A stretch of 64,000 nt of DNA from Phaeodactylum tricornutum CCAP 1055/1 (GCF_000150955.2 NC_011671.1:372001-436000), one strand, 5' to 3'. Positions 10,401 through 21,535 are shown, counted from the stretch's first letter. Numbers and translations are program-made. Notes: generated by a model not told the origin, from the letters alone.

Positions 10401-12500
10401 TGTCAAGTTTGGCAGTCAAGTGGGACATGTCCGGCAGAAAGCGACATGTCACACGAAGAGATTTGAAAAAGAGCGAGCTCTCATCTTGAGCTAAATTATA
10501 TGTTTGATGGATTTTGGGATATGATCATCCTATGAAACAAGCCATCGGATTGAATGTAAGACACAGAGAAGTGTTGGAAGTAACCATCGGAGAAAGCAAT
10601 GAAATAGCAAAGGATTAGTGATCAAACAGCAAGGTTTGAGAAGAAACAGAACTAGTGAAAAGTAAAATAAAGATCACAACATGTCATGTCAAGTATCTCC
10701 TGGCTTCTGAAGACAGGATGGGGTGATCAAGACTTGTCTGGCTTCTGACAAAAAGATACAAACTGACAAATATGGTTTTCACACAATTGTTGTTAAGATT
10801 TCATTTTATAAACTCTAAAATAAAGCCAAATCTATTCAGTTTCATCAAGTTCCACGGTGCCAAAATTACCGTGGTCCAGTTCCATGGTCTTAAGCATTAC
10901 CGTGGATCATTTTCATCAATCCCATGGTATTGTACACACTACCATGGGCAAGTTTGTCATAGTAACCATGCTTATGAGCATGGTAACGGTCAAGACCAAA
11001 ACAGTCACATGATGTATTTGGACATTCAACTGTCCAGTCACCAATCCAAAACAATCATTGTTGCAATCTGTGACCAAACACACATGATTAGTTTTGGCCA
11101 ACTTGCCTTGGGTGTCATGACTCAAGGCATGCGTGCAATTGCGCAATGCGTTACTCAAAACCAACTTTCCAGTTGACACAACAAAAGCACTAGAGCAGTG
11201 TGAAAGAGTAGATCAAATGTAAAGGAGAAATAAGAAAGAATCTATTTATTACGTCTCTGTTGTCAACTAGTCACTCAGACAGTAAAAAGATCAGAAGAAA
11301 CCGGAGTTTTCAACATGCTTGCAAGCAAAGAAACTTGAGGACTCACAGTAAGACTCCAAGCAAGAATGCGTGGAAGGTGAAGACCGCATCGGAAAAGAAG
11401 AAGAAGTAAAACCAGAAGCAGAAGCAGAAGCGGAAAGCAGAATCTGAAGAAGAAGAACTCACAATGGACAACATTAGTGATATGGCATCCAATGACCAGA
11501 AGGACACGGAGAATGTGAGTAACAGTCGGACCATCAAGTTCAAAGGAAATGAGGATGAATGGCGTACCTGGAAAGGGAAGATGATTGCAATGGCAATGCA
11601 ACATTGCATCTACCAAGCATTATTCATGCAGGAAAGCCTTGCAACTATGGAAGAGGTCAATGCAGGGACTGCAAGCAAGCTGGCACGGAAAGCATTCTTG
11701 AGAAACATACAGGTATACGCTCATTTGGCACTGTGCTGCAAAAAGACTGCATATTTATATGTCAAAAACACAGTGACAGAACGAGCACCAATGGGAGATA
11801 CCTACAAAGAGTGGAAGAAACTGTGTGAAAGGTACAAACCAAAAGAAATCAAATTGGACTACACAAGTATTGAACATTCATTTAAGGACTGTACTATTGG
11901 CAGTATAAATGAAAATGTGGAAGAGTGGTTTCTGGAGCTTGAGTACTGGAATACCTGTATGGGTAAGATCAAGCAGTCCTACATGTGTGATGACCTTCAG
12001 ATGAAGGCACATATAATTGACCAACTCCTCAAGGCCTATGAGGCAGTGAAAGTCAAGTTGAGGGGAGCATACACAACCACCCCAATGGAGACATTTAAGA
12101 GGATCATTTTCAACTTCTGGAAAAGGCAAGGTAAGAGTGACAATAACAAGGTGATGTCTCATTCTGAAGTGAAAGAAAAGTGTGGTCACTGCAGGAAAGC
12201 AGGGTATACACAAGATAAGTCCTGGAGCAAACCAGAAAATGAGCACTTGCACCCCAGCGGAAAGCAGGGTGGAAAGAGCAAGAAGGACATTGCGTGTTTT
12301 AATTGTGGAAAGAAAGAACATTACAAGAATGAATGTCAAAGCAAGAAGAAAGACTGAGAAGGTGGACCAAGCCCAACCAATGAAGGAATGTTTGTTGGGG
12401 CCCATGTCAAGCAAGAGCAGAATTTGAACCCCGGTTCAATCTGGGAACAAGTTCTAGCTGACTCCGGAGCCAGCTGTCATGTATGGAATGAGAGGTAAGT
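10401..12500 (+). mobile_element. Truncated Copia-type (CoDi-like) LTR retroelement fossil
   Basis: A left LTR-like region starts with TGTCAAG at 10401 and runs to about 11270; a related copy stands alone at 15510. A gag-type frame follows at 11464-12357 and encodes about 297 residues ending in a zinc knuckle (C-x2-C-x4-H-x4-C, CFNCGKKEHYKNEC). It is followed by the beginning of an aspartic protease with a DSGAS core near 12460. Gag followed by protease fits the Copia order, and the gag resembles diatom CoDi elements. Integrase, reverse transcriptase, RNase H and a right LTR are not seen, so the copy is truncated and broken. The age cannot be measured from one LTR; divergence from the solo copy suggests it is not a very recent insertion. 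Confidence 0.75.
10681..11176. repeat. Palindrome-rich insert of about 496 bp inside the LTR, flanked by CACAAC
   Basis: The related LTR at 15510 lacks this segment: its sequence passes directly from the AAAATAAAG-ACACAAC block to the ACTAGCAGTGTGAAAGAGTAG block. In the longer copy these two blocks are separated by 10681-11176, and CACAAC stands on both sides (10675-10680 and 11177-11182), like a target-site duplication. The insert has no clear terminal inverted repeats. It holds several palindromes: CCATGGTA with TACCATGG (about 10922-10948), ACCATGCT with AGCATGGT (about 10966-10985) and CCTTG with CAAGG around GTCATGAC. No protein is encoded that I recognise. Confidence 0.6.
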
Positions 12501-12746
12501 GTAAAATTGAGATCCCTTTCCTCCTATCATTCACGACTCCATGCGGAGTTCCTAACATCAAACCCAGCGAAACACTCCACCATTACTTTTCAGACAGCGA
12601 AATACAAAGTTGACCATAAAGAGAAAGTGCACACAATACATTCCTTTGCATGGTTTTGTGATCAACCATAAAATTCAGGAGATTTATTTCACATTTACCT
12701 CTGATATGATTTTTGTACTAAACTATTGACAGTAAACTCCTGGAAT

Positions 12747-13640
12747 TTATCGGGATCCCCCGCCATAATTGATCCAAGCCAAAAGAACCTTCGCCGTGAA
12801 ACTGAGCACAATAAAACCCTTCTCCCCAGCAACGTAGTCCTTGAATATACCGATTTTAAACCACTGCAACGTAAACAAGATTGCAAAGCAACCGTCCAAA
12901 AAGAATAAAACGAAAATGATAGCCCAGACGAAATTAGGGGGATCTCCCTCAATCACAGCCTTGAAAAAATAGTTGAAAATCACCAACCAGCATGCCAGGT
13001 GAGGTATCCAAGCAGCTAGAAATGGATACCAATTTTGTTTCAACCCATCCGCGCGAGCCTTTGCATTCACCGATTCGTGAATACCGCCCAGAATCATAGT
13101 AATGGCGGTCGATGCGAACAGCATCCAAATAAGGTGAATGTCTGTGACACCAGCGAGCTGAGCAATCATGATGCGCATCAGACTCGCGGAAATACTGTAC
13201 TCTGCCCAGCGGAAATGATTCTGATGGCGCTCAATCTGATATTTGTAGGTCGACCAGAATATGATGCAAGCAAGATGGTCCAGGCCAGATAGTAAAATAA
13301 AGACCGCAGAATACCAGGTAATGGAAAAATCCGCTACTTCGGTAGGGCCGGGGCGCCCAAATTCTTCCGGATTCTCGTCACGGTCTTCGAAAGTAGCTGG
13401 ATAGTTTGTATACCAATAGTAAGCATTGTCTGCGTTGGCCGAGAGTGCAAACAAGGCAGCCGCCTGGGCAAATTGAACGATAACGGCGACTCCATTCCAT
13501 ATTTTTAGTGAGGCCGGGACTACATTCAAATTTCGAATACTTAGTGGCTCTTGCATAGTTTCCACAGCGTCGGAGTTGTCTTCATGGCGATCCGTGGTGG
13601 ATTCCACCTCCATCCTATTGTGTTCGTTCTTGGACATCAT
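12747..13640 (-). CDS. Heliorhodopsin
   Basis: Intronless, 297 residues, with seven hydrophobic segments at about 46-70, 103-130, 147-165, 168-188, 206-228, 236-262 and 274-292. Segment 3 has the heliorhodopsin hallmark RWAEYSISASLM, in which Glu147 fits the Schiff-base counterion. Segment 7 carries SFTAKVLLAW, in which Lys284 is the expected retinal attachment site. The segment-4 pattern with GGIHE after it also fits. Heliorhodopsins are retinal photoreceptors with inverted membrane topology that do not pump ions strongly; their physiological role is unsettled. The polar 40-residue N terminus would face the cytosol. Alternative starts are Met2 and Met10. The 3' end lies about 250 bp from the retroelement fossil. 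The family call rests on the two motif segments and seven-helix layout; membrane location in the cell is unknown. Confidence 0.88.
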   Translation of the reverse strand: MMSKNEHNRMEVESTTDRHEDNSDAVETMQEPLSIRNLNVVPASLKIWNGVAVIVQFAQAAALFALSANADNAYYWYTNYPATFEDRDENPEEFGRPGPTEVADFSITWYSAVFILLSGLDHLACIIFWSTYKYQIERHQNHFRWAEYSISASLMRIMIAQLAGVTDIHLIWMLFASTAITMILGGIHESVNAKARADGLKQNWYPFLAAWIPHLACWLVIFNYFFKAVIEGDPPNFVWAIIFVLFFLDGCFAILFTLQWFKIGIFKDYVAGEKGFIVLSFTAKVLLAWINYGGGSR

Positions 13641-13851
13641 TTTGCTGTCGGGAGTTGGGGCGATATCGATTTGACTTTATGGTAAAAGGAGTTATGTCGT
13701 GCTGTTGAAGTTCGGTAGGACAGTTCCAATACAACTCTCAGACAATCTTCGTAATTCTAAATCCCTCAAAGATATATTCTGACTCGATAATAACTTTAGG
13801 TAAATGATGCATTGAGCTACAGAATTCTAAACGAAACTATTCTTTTCACTG

Positions 13852-15272
13852 TCAATGCAAGTTCGCATGAGCACGGAACCTCTGGGAATCGAGAAAGCGG
13901 AATGTTGTGGCGACACGCTTGCTGTGACTGACCGCAGTTTCGGCCCATAAACCAGACGGTTTGACTGTGAGATTCTGCATCGGAACGATGGCGACCATGA
14001 TGAAAAGCCGATAATTTAAACTCACAAGAACGAAATAGATTTTGCTTTTTAGAATCATAACTTTCGATCTCAAAAACATGGAAAGCAGTTCCTTTTGTGT
14101 TAGAATCCTAATTAACGTTTCAAAGATGGAAAACAGATTGCTAGTCCTTCTCCGAATTCTCCGAAACTGCTGAAGCAGCGCTCGCGCTCCAAAAAAAGCA
14201 CTTCCAACCATCAGAAATATCGAACTGATCTCGAGCACCCCAATGCTACGTGGATTGAAGGCACGTTTTGCAAGAAGTGTTAGATAATTCCCCCATAACG
14301 CTAGAATCGAAGACCCATATCTGTGACTAGCATCACCACCTCCTTTCGCGACTGTCCGGTTGACAATTGACAGCATCAGCATAAATCCTGAAACAGAGAA
14401 TCCAGCTGCACTAGCTCGTAGTGATCGTCCTTGAACGTGAAAGTACGATCTAGCCCCAATCAGATACACAAAACCAAGCATTCCACCGACAAAGTGAGCA
14501 TTAGTTCCTACAGCGCTTCAAGAGAAGGAAACATGAGAATGGTCAGGACTTCAGAGTTTTTTGTCCGAGGAAATGAAATTTACCTGCCCACTGTAAGTTA
14601 AAATCCCGCTGTATTAGGTCCCTGACGATTGAATTAGGCACGCACTGAAGTTGTTAGAACGTCAATCAAGAAAATATTCTAAAAATCCTCCACTTTCAAT
14701 GACGTACCAGACGCTTGCAGCAGGAGCCACTGGGTTCTCAATTAGTTGATTTACTCCCACAGTGGCCCTAAAAAAGTAGGAAATTTCGAAAATCGTGAGA
14801 ATTTGCTTCCTATTGATCAAACATGTAACCCAAGGAACCATACCAGATTACAGCAATGAGTTCAGACATGAGAGAAAGTGCTGCCACAATAATATACATT
14901 TTCCTCATAGCCTTCTCGGTTTTCGTCTCCTTCTTATCACCATCCGGTTTGAAGGGCAGGGGATTAACCAATCCAAGCGGGACAATAGCTCCTGCGATGA
15001 TACTCGCAGGTGTTTTCATGTTATCTAAAGTATCGAAAGGAACGGTCAGCCCGCAAGCTGAAAATAAATGACCTGATCAAATCACAGACATCCATCTACT
15101 TACTGAAGAGCGATATCGCTTGAGGACCATATTGGGCTGCTGATAATCCGAGCTCAAAAACTGGCTTATTCATTGATCGGGTGCTCACCCTCGTTGGTAG
15201 ATCTTTTTGAAACGCTTCCGCACAATGACAGAGAAAGAAAATGAAAAACAAGAACCTCGGATTATAGACCAT
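13852..15272 (-). CDS. Plastid-targeted multi-pass membrane protein of unknown function, five exons
   Basis: Proposed exons are 15272-15104, 15057-14844, 14767-14713, 14644-14584 and 14507-13852, giving 384 residues. Phases agree; the end of the third exon is least sure, because a second GT donor five bases further on looks stronger but breaks the frame. The start RFLFFIFFLCHCAEAFQKD is a signal peptide followed by Phe, the diatom plastid entry signal. At least four further hydrophobic segments follow. The spliced sequence VRDLIQRDFNLQWAGTNAHF joins exons four and five and looks like a conserved core. The basic C-terminal part of about 110 residues is less typical. I do not recognise the family. 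A rhomboid was considered because of the His-x-x-Gly-Gly run, but no GxSG serine motif is present. An envelope or thylakoid location is inference. Confidence 0.65.
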
Positions 15273-15388
15273 ATTGTGGCTGCAATCAGAGGTTGATCGA
15301 AAGCTGTATCGAGGTATTCCTGTTAATATGTTCCGACAGTGGTAGGAATACAAAACGCATGCACGTGACAAGTGGAGAAAAGTTTACT

Positions 15389-15397
15389 TTACAGTTA
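15389..15397. promoter_or_regulatory. TTACAGTTA element upstream of the plastid membrane protein gene
   Basis: TTACAGTTA lies 117 bases before the start codon at 15272. It belongs to a recurring set of TCACAGTCA-like words found upstream of several genes here (see findings). Function is inferred only from the repeated position. Confidence 0.3.
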
Positions 15398-15509
15398 AAG
15401 TGAGAGTAAATAACTGGCCTGCTTTGTCTTGTCAGCGGTTGGCATGGCTGGAATTAGCGGATCGAAACTCGAAGATGATGAGAGTACTTCCTGCTCACAG
15501 TCAGTGAAA

Positions 15510-15835
15510 TGTGAAGTTTGGCAGTAAAGTGGGACATGTCCGGCAGAAAGCGGTTGTCTGTCACACGAAGAGATTTGAAAGAGAGCGAGCTCTCATCACG
15601 AGCTATCACAGTAAATTGTGTTTGATGGATTTTGGGATATGATCATCCTATGAAAGGATGCAACGGAATGAATGTAGCACATGAAGAAGTGCTGAAAGTA
15701 ACCATCAGAGAGAGCGATGAAACAGCGAAGATTAGAGATCAAACACCGAGGTTTGAGATGGAACACAACAAGTGGAAAGTAAAAATAAAGAACACAACAA
15801 CAAACACTAGCAGTGTGAAAGAGTAGATACCAAAA
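15510..15835 (+). mobile_element. Solo LTR related to the Copia-type fossil
   Basis: Starts TGTGAAGTTTGGCAG and matches the LTR-like region at 10401 over its length: GTGGGACATGTCCGGCAGAA, GAGCGAGCTCTCATC, GATGGATTTTGGGATATGAT and GTGTGAAAGAGTAGAT are shared, with scattered differences. It lacks the approximately 0.5 kb insert seen in the other copy. No internal element sequence is attached, so it is a solo or truncated LTR fossil. It sits between the plastid membrane protein gene and the 3' end of the carotenoid enzyme gene. Confidence 0.7.
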
Positions 15836-15929
15836 GGTCCTCACAGTATAATGATTTACATCAGAGCTATTTGCCGGGTTTATCTAGAAGATAGTGGCCC
15901 AAACACGGCTGCTCATATAATAGTTTTTC

Positions 15930-17927
15930 CTACCAGGCATTTTTGCTTTCCCACTGAACATCCTTTGATGTATCCCTCAGCTTGGACAAAATGGCCTCTT
16001 CAGCCCCCTTGGCACCAATCAGCACCAAAGGAACCCCGTTTCCCGGTCGAACACTTGCTCCTGTGAAGATAAGCTTATGGTGTTTCTGGGACGTAGGACC
16101 AGGTCTAGCGAGGCTGAGTTGTTTGAATCCGTGGCTTAGCGCGAAAGGGGACCCTGCCCCACAATGAAACCGATCGGCGTACGTGCCGGGTGTGTCCACG
16201 TGCTCGTCCAGAATATCGTCCGAGCCAAAGGTGGCCAAGGAAGGAATTGCCGTCAGGCGTTGGATGACTTTGCGCCGTAAAATGTTGATACTTCCTTCAC
16301 TAATCTGATTTTTATACGCTGCAATCGACTCATCCCGACTCAAATGCATATTGGCAGGGTCACGTAGAAGTGTTGGACATGGAACGAGAATCAGAATCGC
16401 ATCGAGCCCCTGGCAAAAATTCAACAAAAAATTAAAGGCATACATTTCTTGACATTCTTCGAGTTTTCATCGTCTTACCTGGGGAGCAGCCGTGGAATCT
16501 GTCGCCATTGGTCGATGAACGTAAAAGTTAAACTCGGCATCCTCAAAATCAAAGGAGGATGTACTAGCATCTCGCAGAACACTCCAGCTTTCTTCAACCT
16601 TCTTGCGACTACCACTCACCATGAAGACGTTGTGCGTATAAAGATCATCCAGAGATCTACCGACCGACCAATGAAATGCAATAACGCCGCTGCTGTAGAG
16701 AAATCGGTCGTCCCAGTCAAACCGGGGGCTGTACCTGGTTTCCGATTTTGAAATAAGACTTTGCGTTGCGTATGGGAAATCCGCATTGACCACCACCAGG
16801 TCAGCAGAAAGAAACTTTGTCTCTGTAGCATTTGCTTGTGTTTCTACATAGAAGACCCCTTCGTCGGTTACCTCAGATACAGCTCTACCAGTAAGAGTCT
16901 TTACTCCGCACGATCTTGCCAGCTTTTCCAATGCCAAAGAAACGGCCTGAAAGCCTCCGATTGGAGCATACACACCACACTTTGCATTCGTGGGATGCAG
17001 CTCAATCGCAGCCAAAAGACCAAATACGGCAGGTGCAGTAGTAGTCAGAACGCCTCCCCCAAGTAGTTGATTGTTGCGATAGGGCTCAAGCCCGACGTAC
17101 AAATCTTGGAAGGAAGCCATGGCACGCATCTTGTCGGACTCGAAGAAAGAATCCAAAACGTCCGAATGGGGTTTTAACGGCCACCCTTTACCAAAGTCCC
17201 TGAGTGCTTCTCGAATAAAAGCAGGGAAACTTTTCATGTCAAGACGCTGCTCGATAAAGTTTGGTAGCCCACAATCAAGGAACGCTTCACAGGTCTTCAT
17301 GTAGGCATCCCATTTTGCGGCTCCATTCCTTTCAAAAGTGTCCATTTTCCTCCGCGACTTCAATTCTTCTTCGGATCTTTCAACCTTGTCTGATGCGCGG
17401 GGAAAACCCAGTTGAATACAGTCTCCGTCCGAAAAGACTACCTGGTATGCCGGAGTGCATTGTTTCATTTCCAACCCATTCTCTTCCGGTGTACTCCCAC
17501 AATATTCGAAAATTTCCCGGTAGACATGAGGCAAAAGTAGCAGGCTGGGTCCTCGTTCGTGACGAAATGTTCCTTTTCCGGGCACATCGACGTTGAATGA
17601 CCCACAACGGCCTCCAACAAAGTCGTTCTTTTCCAAAATGATGACTTCCGTAGACGGCGAAGCTACCGCAACACGAGCCGCCGTAGCCAACCCACCGACT
17701 CCCCCACCCACGACGACAACACGGCGTGATTTTCTTGTGCTACCCCCAACGACAGATTGTTGGGAATTGGTCTGGTGGGCCACCACTAGTTGCCGCTGCG
17801 TGGCTCGGTTCCTCCCGGGAGGCGGAGAAAGGGGACTCGCAAAGGAGCCGACGGCAATAGACGACGAGCACGAATTCCTACTCCGGCTGCACCATGCTAG
17901 CGCCAAGATACCCAGTGCATCGCGCAT
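15930..17927 (-). CDS. Plastid carotenoid isomerase / phytoene desaturase-like FAD enzyme
   Basis: Two exons: 17927-16479 and 16409-15930, with a 69-base GT-AG intron; the phases match. I start at 17927 because MRDALGILALAWC begins a signal peptide followed by SIAVGSFASP, a plastid cleavage site with Phe; the frame itself stays open 54 codons further upstream. The mature part opens with the FAD-binding motif VVVGGGVGGLATAARVA and a Glu-ending second strand (EVIILEKNDFVGGRCGS). YAPIGGFQAVSLALEKLA and the C-terminal LIFTGASVRPGNGVPLVLIG are typical of the CrtI/CRTISO family. Such enzymes desaturate or isomerise carotenes in the plastid. Diatoms carry several paralogues, and the exact reaction cannot be told here. 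Confidence 0.82.
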
Positions 17928-18335
17928 GGCAAACAATCCGGCCGTTTGGGTCACTCTCGCCGATCCCTTTTCGTGCGCGTGCCCTGGACGCCGACTGGAT
18001 TGGCGGCTCCGCATCACCAAATTACGAATTTTGGATGGATCTCCCGAAGGATCCCATCGGAAGCGAAAGTGACAAACACGTGATTGCATTCGGTAACTAT
18101 CCGAATCAACTGTAAATTTTCTTATTCGCCTGTAATGTCGGAGCGTGATTGATGGTAGATTTTTTAATGTGGGTCACGGAACTACGAGGATCCAGAATTA
18201 CCGAACGATAGTGCGGTGAAAAGGAAAACTCCGTACCCAACAACCTCACAGTCAGGTTGGTCGGCTTCACTGTCGAGGAAATAACTACTCACCGTACTGT
18301 GAATACAATGTTTACCGACCAACAAGTGACGTACC
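17928..18335. promoter_or_regulatory. Shared upstream region of carotenoid enzyme and RNA helicase genes
   Basis: The two flanking genes are divergent and 408 bases apart, so both promoters must lie here or within the leaders. TCACAGTCA stands at 18246-18254, 82 bases before the helicase start codon and in its orientation. No TATA box is convincing. Confidence 0.45.
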
Positions 18336-21300
18336 ATGCCAGAGTATACGCTCGAAAATCTGCCCAGGAAGGCGACCATCGAGGAGCTCTCGGCGTATCT
18401 TGCAAAGGTTCAGGTTTCGTTTTCCAGTGTCGGTCCAATCCACAAGGCCGGAAAGGGGTCTGTCGCCAAGGTAGTGTTACCAAAAGACATCGACCTCCGA
18501 AAAACGAGAAAGGAATTCTTGACAAGCCCTTTGGAAGGCTGCGTTGTGCAACTTCACTGCAAGTCATTCATTGCGGAGATGAAAAACAATAAGTCCAAAA
18601 ATGGCTTGGCGGACCGGACTTTCCTAAAGAAACCACCACAAGGTACTAGCGGTAACTCACGCCGATCGAAAGACAGAGTTCCAGGCCCCTCTGGGAAATT
18701 CAAAAAGCATTTTCATGCCAGGAAGGATCACAAGGTGGCTACCCGGGTTGTTCCAGACTTCATCCCAACGCAAGACAGGGTCGGACACACAGGACGCCAG
18801 GATGAACGGTTGACGATGAATCGGACGCGTCTCGTTCCCACGAAACAAGTCAACGATCAGGTGGCAGTTACTTTCGCTGAACTTGACCGCAAGATCCCGT
18901 CCCCCAAGGAGATGAAAGAAATCCAAGCTCAAGTTCTCAAAAGTCGAAAGCAGGCAGAAGCTGACAAAAATGGAATCTCGATTAGCAAAGCACCGACCGA
19001 AGCGGATATCGTTCCTTTGCACAGAGGATACTTCTTTTCTTTGAGGATCACCTCGACCACTGCGCCAGCTATTCTGGAGAAAATCGATATCGGTGGTACT
19101 CACGGGAAATCTTTCCGATACGTGGGGCAGAAATTGCCCCACACCGTTGCCGAAAAGACCGAAGCCAACTTCATCTTTCTGCCAAATTTCCCCGGAGTCT
19201 TTCGTGTCGGCCTGACCTTTCAGTTTTCTACATGCTCCATTTTGCGAACTCTAACTTTCAAAGGAGGCGACAAGAAAATGCATAAAGAGGTGGAGCCTCA
19301 AAGCCTATACGAAAGAAAGATATCTAACATACACAGCCAGAAGCCGATAGAAATATTCGCCCCGCCACCGGAAGGAAATCACAACGGTACCAGAAACCCT
19401 TTCGCAAACCTCCCACTCTACAAAATTCCAGCAAACGTGGAAAAAATGATCGGGAATCCTGAATTTGAAAATGCGATTGAACTCCCTCATGAGGACGGTA
19501 GGAACTATGCAAAATTCTACCAGAGTATGCTTTGGGCAAGCGAGTTGCAGGCCTACCGCGATATCAAGCTTTTCGATCTTGAGGGCGCCAAATTGAAGAG
19601 AGAAGGCAAATTCTTTAAACTGACTGTTGAAGGCCTAGCCGAAGGCCGCCCTTCCGTTTTACGAGGCGATATGGTAAATGTCACTTGGAATCGTCGTTTG
19701 TACCAGGGCCGTGTCGAACGAACGCTATTGCTTGAAGTAGTTCTGGAATTCCACCAATCCTTTTCTCGCTCATTTAATCCAACGGCTGACTCCGTTGATG
19801 TGAGATTCACATTCAGCCGCATGACATTCCGTATTTCTCACGAAGGAGTGATCGAAGCACAGCACCAGATGAAGGATCCACTGTTTCCTAATATTGAAAG
19901 TGTTGCCTCAATCAAAGGTACACAAGTCGGGCGGGACAATTCGTCGCGTCTGGAATGGGGAAATACTGCTTTGAACGACGAACAAAGACTTGCTGTTACA
20001 AAAGCTGTGGAGGGTGCGCTGCGTCCACTCCCTTACATTATCTTTGGTCCTCCTGGTACAGGTAAGCGCGAGTCTATTGATGTCGAAAGCGTCGCAACCG
20101 AGTCCGTAGCCGTAACACAGTGATCTCTTCTTTGATGCTTCTAGGGAAAACCACCGCGGTTACCGAAACTATCCTCCAGTTAGCAAGGCACAAAAACGGA
20201 CTAAAAATTCTTGTCACTGCACCATCGAATGATGCTGCCGACGCTCTCGTTGAACGACTGGTGTCGTACTTTTCTCCATCTGACCTCAAGCGCGTGATAG
20301 CGTACAGTAGAAACGTAGATAGCGTCCCCTCTTTGATTCGCAAGTATACTAAGGAAGGGTTGACCAGTGATGGGCAGCTCAATCAGATTTTGTCCGGGCG
20401 TATTGTGGTTTGTACCGTCAATTTAGCGGCGCGGTTCTCTCGGCTCGGCGTTCCTCGTGGCTTTTTTGATGTCCTCTGTGTCGACGAGGCTGGACATGCT
20501 AGTGAACCCGAAGTAGTTTCAGTAGCATCGACGCTACTAAATTTCAGCCATGCTGACGAACAACTCGGCGCCGGTCAAATTATTTTGGCAGGCGATCCGA
20601 AACAACTTGGTCCAATCGTCACTTCTGATCTCTGTCGGCGCTATGGGATGTCTACATCTTACATGGAACGTCTATCTAAGCGTTCAATCTACTACAAAGA
20701 AGACGGACAATACCCGGCGGAATTAATTACGAAGCTGGTCCAGAACTATCGATCCCATCCTGCAATAATCGAGCTTCCGAACAAGATGTTTTACGAAAAC
20801 GATTTACTGTGTCGTGGGGATACTAAATGTACTCATAGCCTCGCGAACTGGGAGAAATTACCTGTGAAAGGCTTTCCAGTTATGTTTCATTCAATGACGG
20901 GTGAGAATCTCCGTGAGGGATCCTCTCCATCTTGGTTCAACCCCGAAGAAGCAATTCAGTCTTTCAACTACGTAGATATCCTTTTAAACCACTCTCGGCC
21001 ACCCTTAAAGCAAGATGATATTGGAGTGATAACTCCATATGCACGCCAGGCCCAGAAGATTCGTTTACTGTTGAAGAATCGTGGCATCAACGACGTGAAG
21101 GTGGGATCAGTCGAAACCTTTCAAGGACAAGAGAGGCAGTGCATCATTCTGTCGACGGTCCGATCAGAGACTGAACACATCAAGCATGACCTGCGATTCA
21201 ACCTTGGATTTGTCGCCAGCGCCAAACGCTTCAATGTGGCACTCACCAGGGCCAAAGCGCTTCTCATAGTGATCGGTTGCCCGACAGTGCTCAGCCTTGA

Positions 21301-21535
21301 CAAGGATCATTGGCTTCCATTTCTAAGGTACTGCCGTGAGAACGGCTCTTGGGTAGGTCAGCCTTGGAAGGAACCAGAAACGGACGTCTCTTCAGATCCG
21401 GGTATTGCTTCTCAACTTGAAGACAACATTCGGGAGTGTATCGATAGCCCGAGCCAGGTAGTCGAGCAAGAGGGATTAGCATTTTCTGGTAGGGTTTTAA
21501 CAGTAAATGCAGGCGACACAGATAAAACCTGTTAA
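18336..21535 (+). CDS. MOV10/SDE3-type superfamily 1 RNA helicase
   Basis: Two exons, 18336-20061 and 20145-21535, encode 1,038 residues; the 83-base intron splits the Walker A coding sequence. The helicase core has GPPGTGKT at 571-578, TAPSNDAADALVERL, the Walker B motif DEAG at 689-692, GDPKQLGPI at about 725-733, VETFQGQERQ at about 898-907 and VALTRAKALL at about 940-949. DEAG followed by HASEPE is the form found in MOV10, SDE3 and Armitage rather than UPF1. The first 90 residues (TLENLPRKATIEELSAYL) resemble an RNA recognition motif, followed by a basic linker. Relatives unwind RNA in gene silencing and transposon control. A silencing role here is inference. The stop codon shares TTAA with that of the convergent gene. 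Confidence 0.9.

Noticed and set aside
10772-11176. Frames of 87-134 codons on both strands in the LTR insert
   Set aside because: They fall inside the palindrome-rich insert, show no domain, and reflect chance open frames.
13852-15272. Rhomboid protease reading of the plastid membrane protein
   Set aside because: A His-x-x-Gly-Gly run is present, but the GxSG serine motif is missing.
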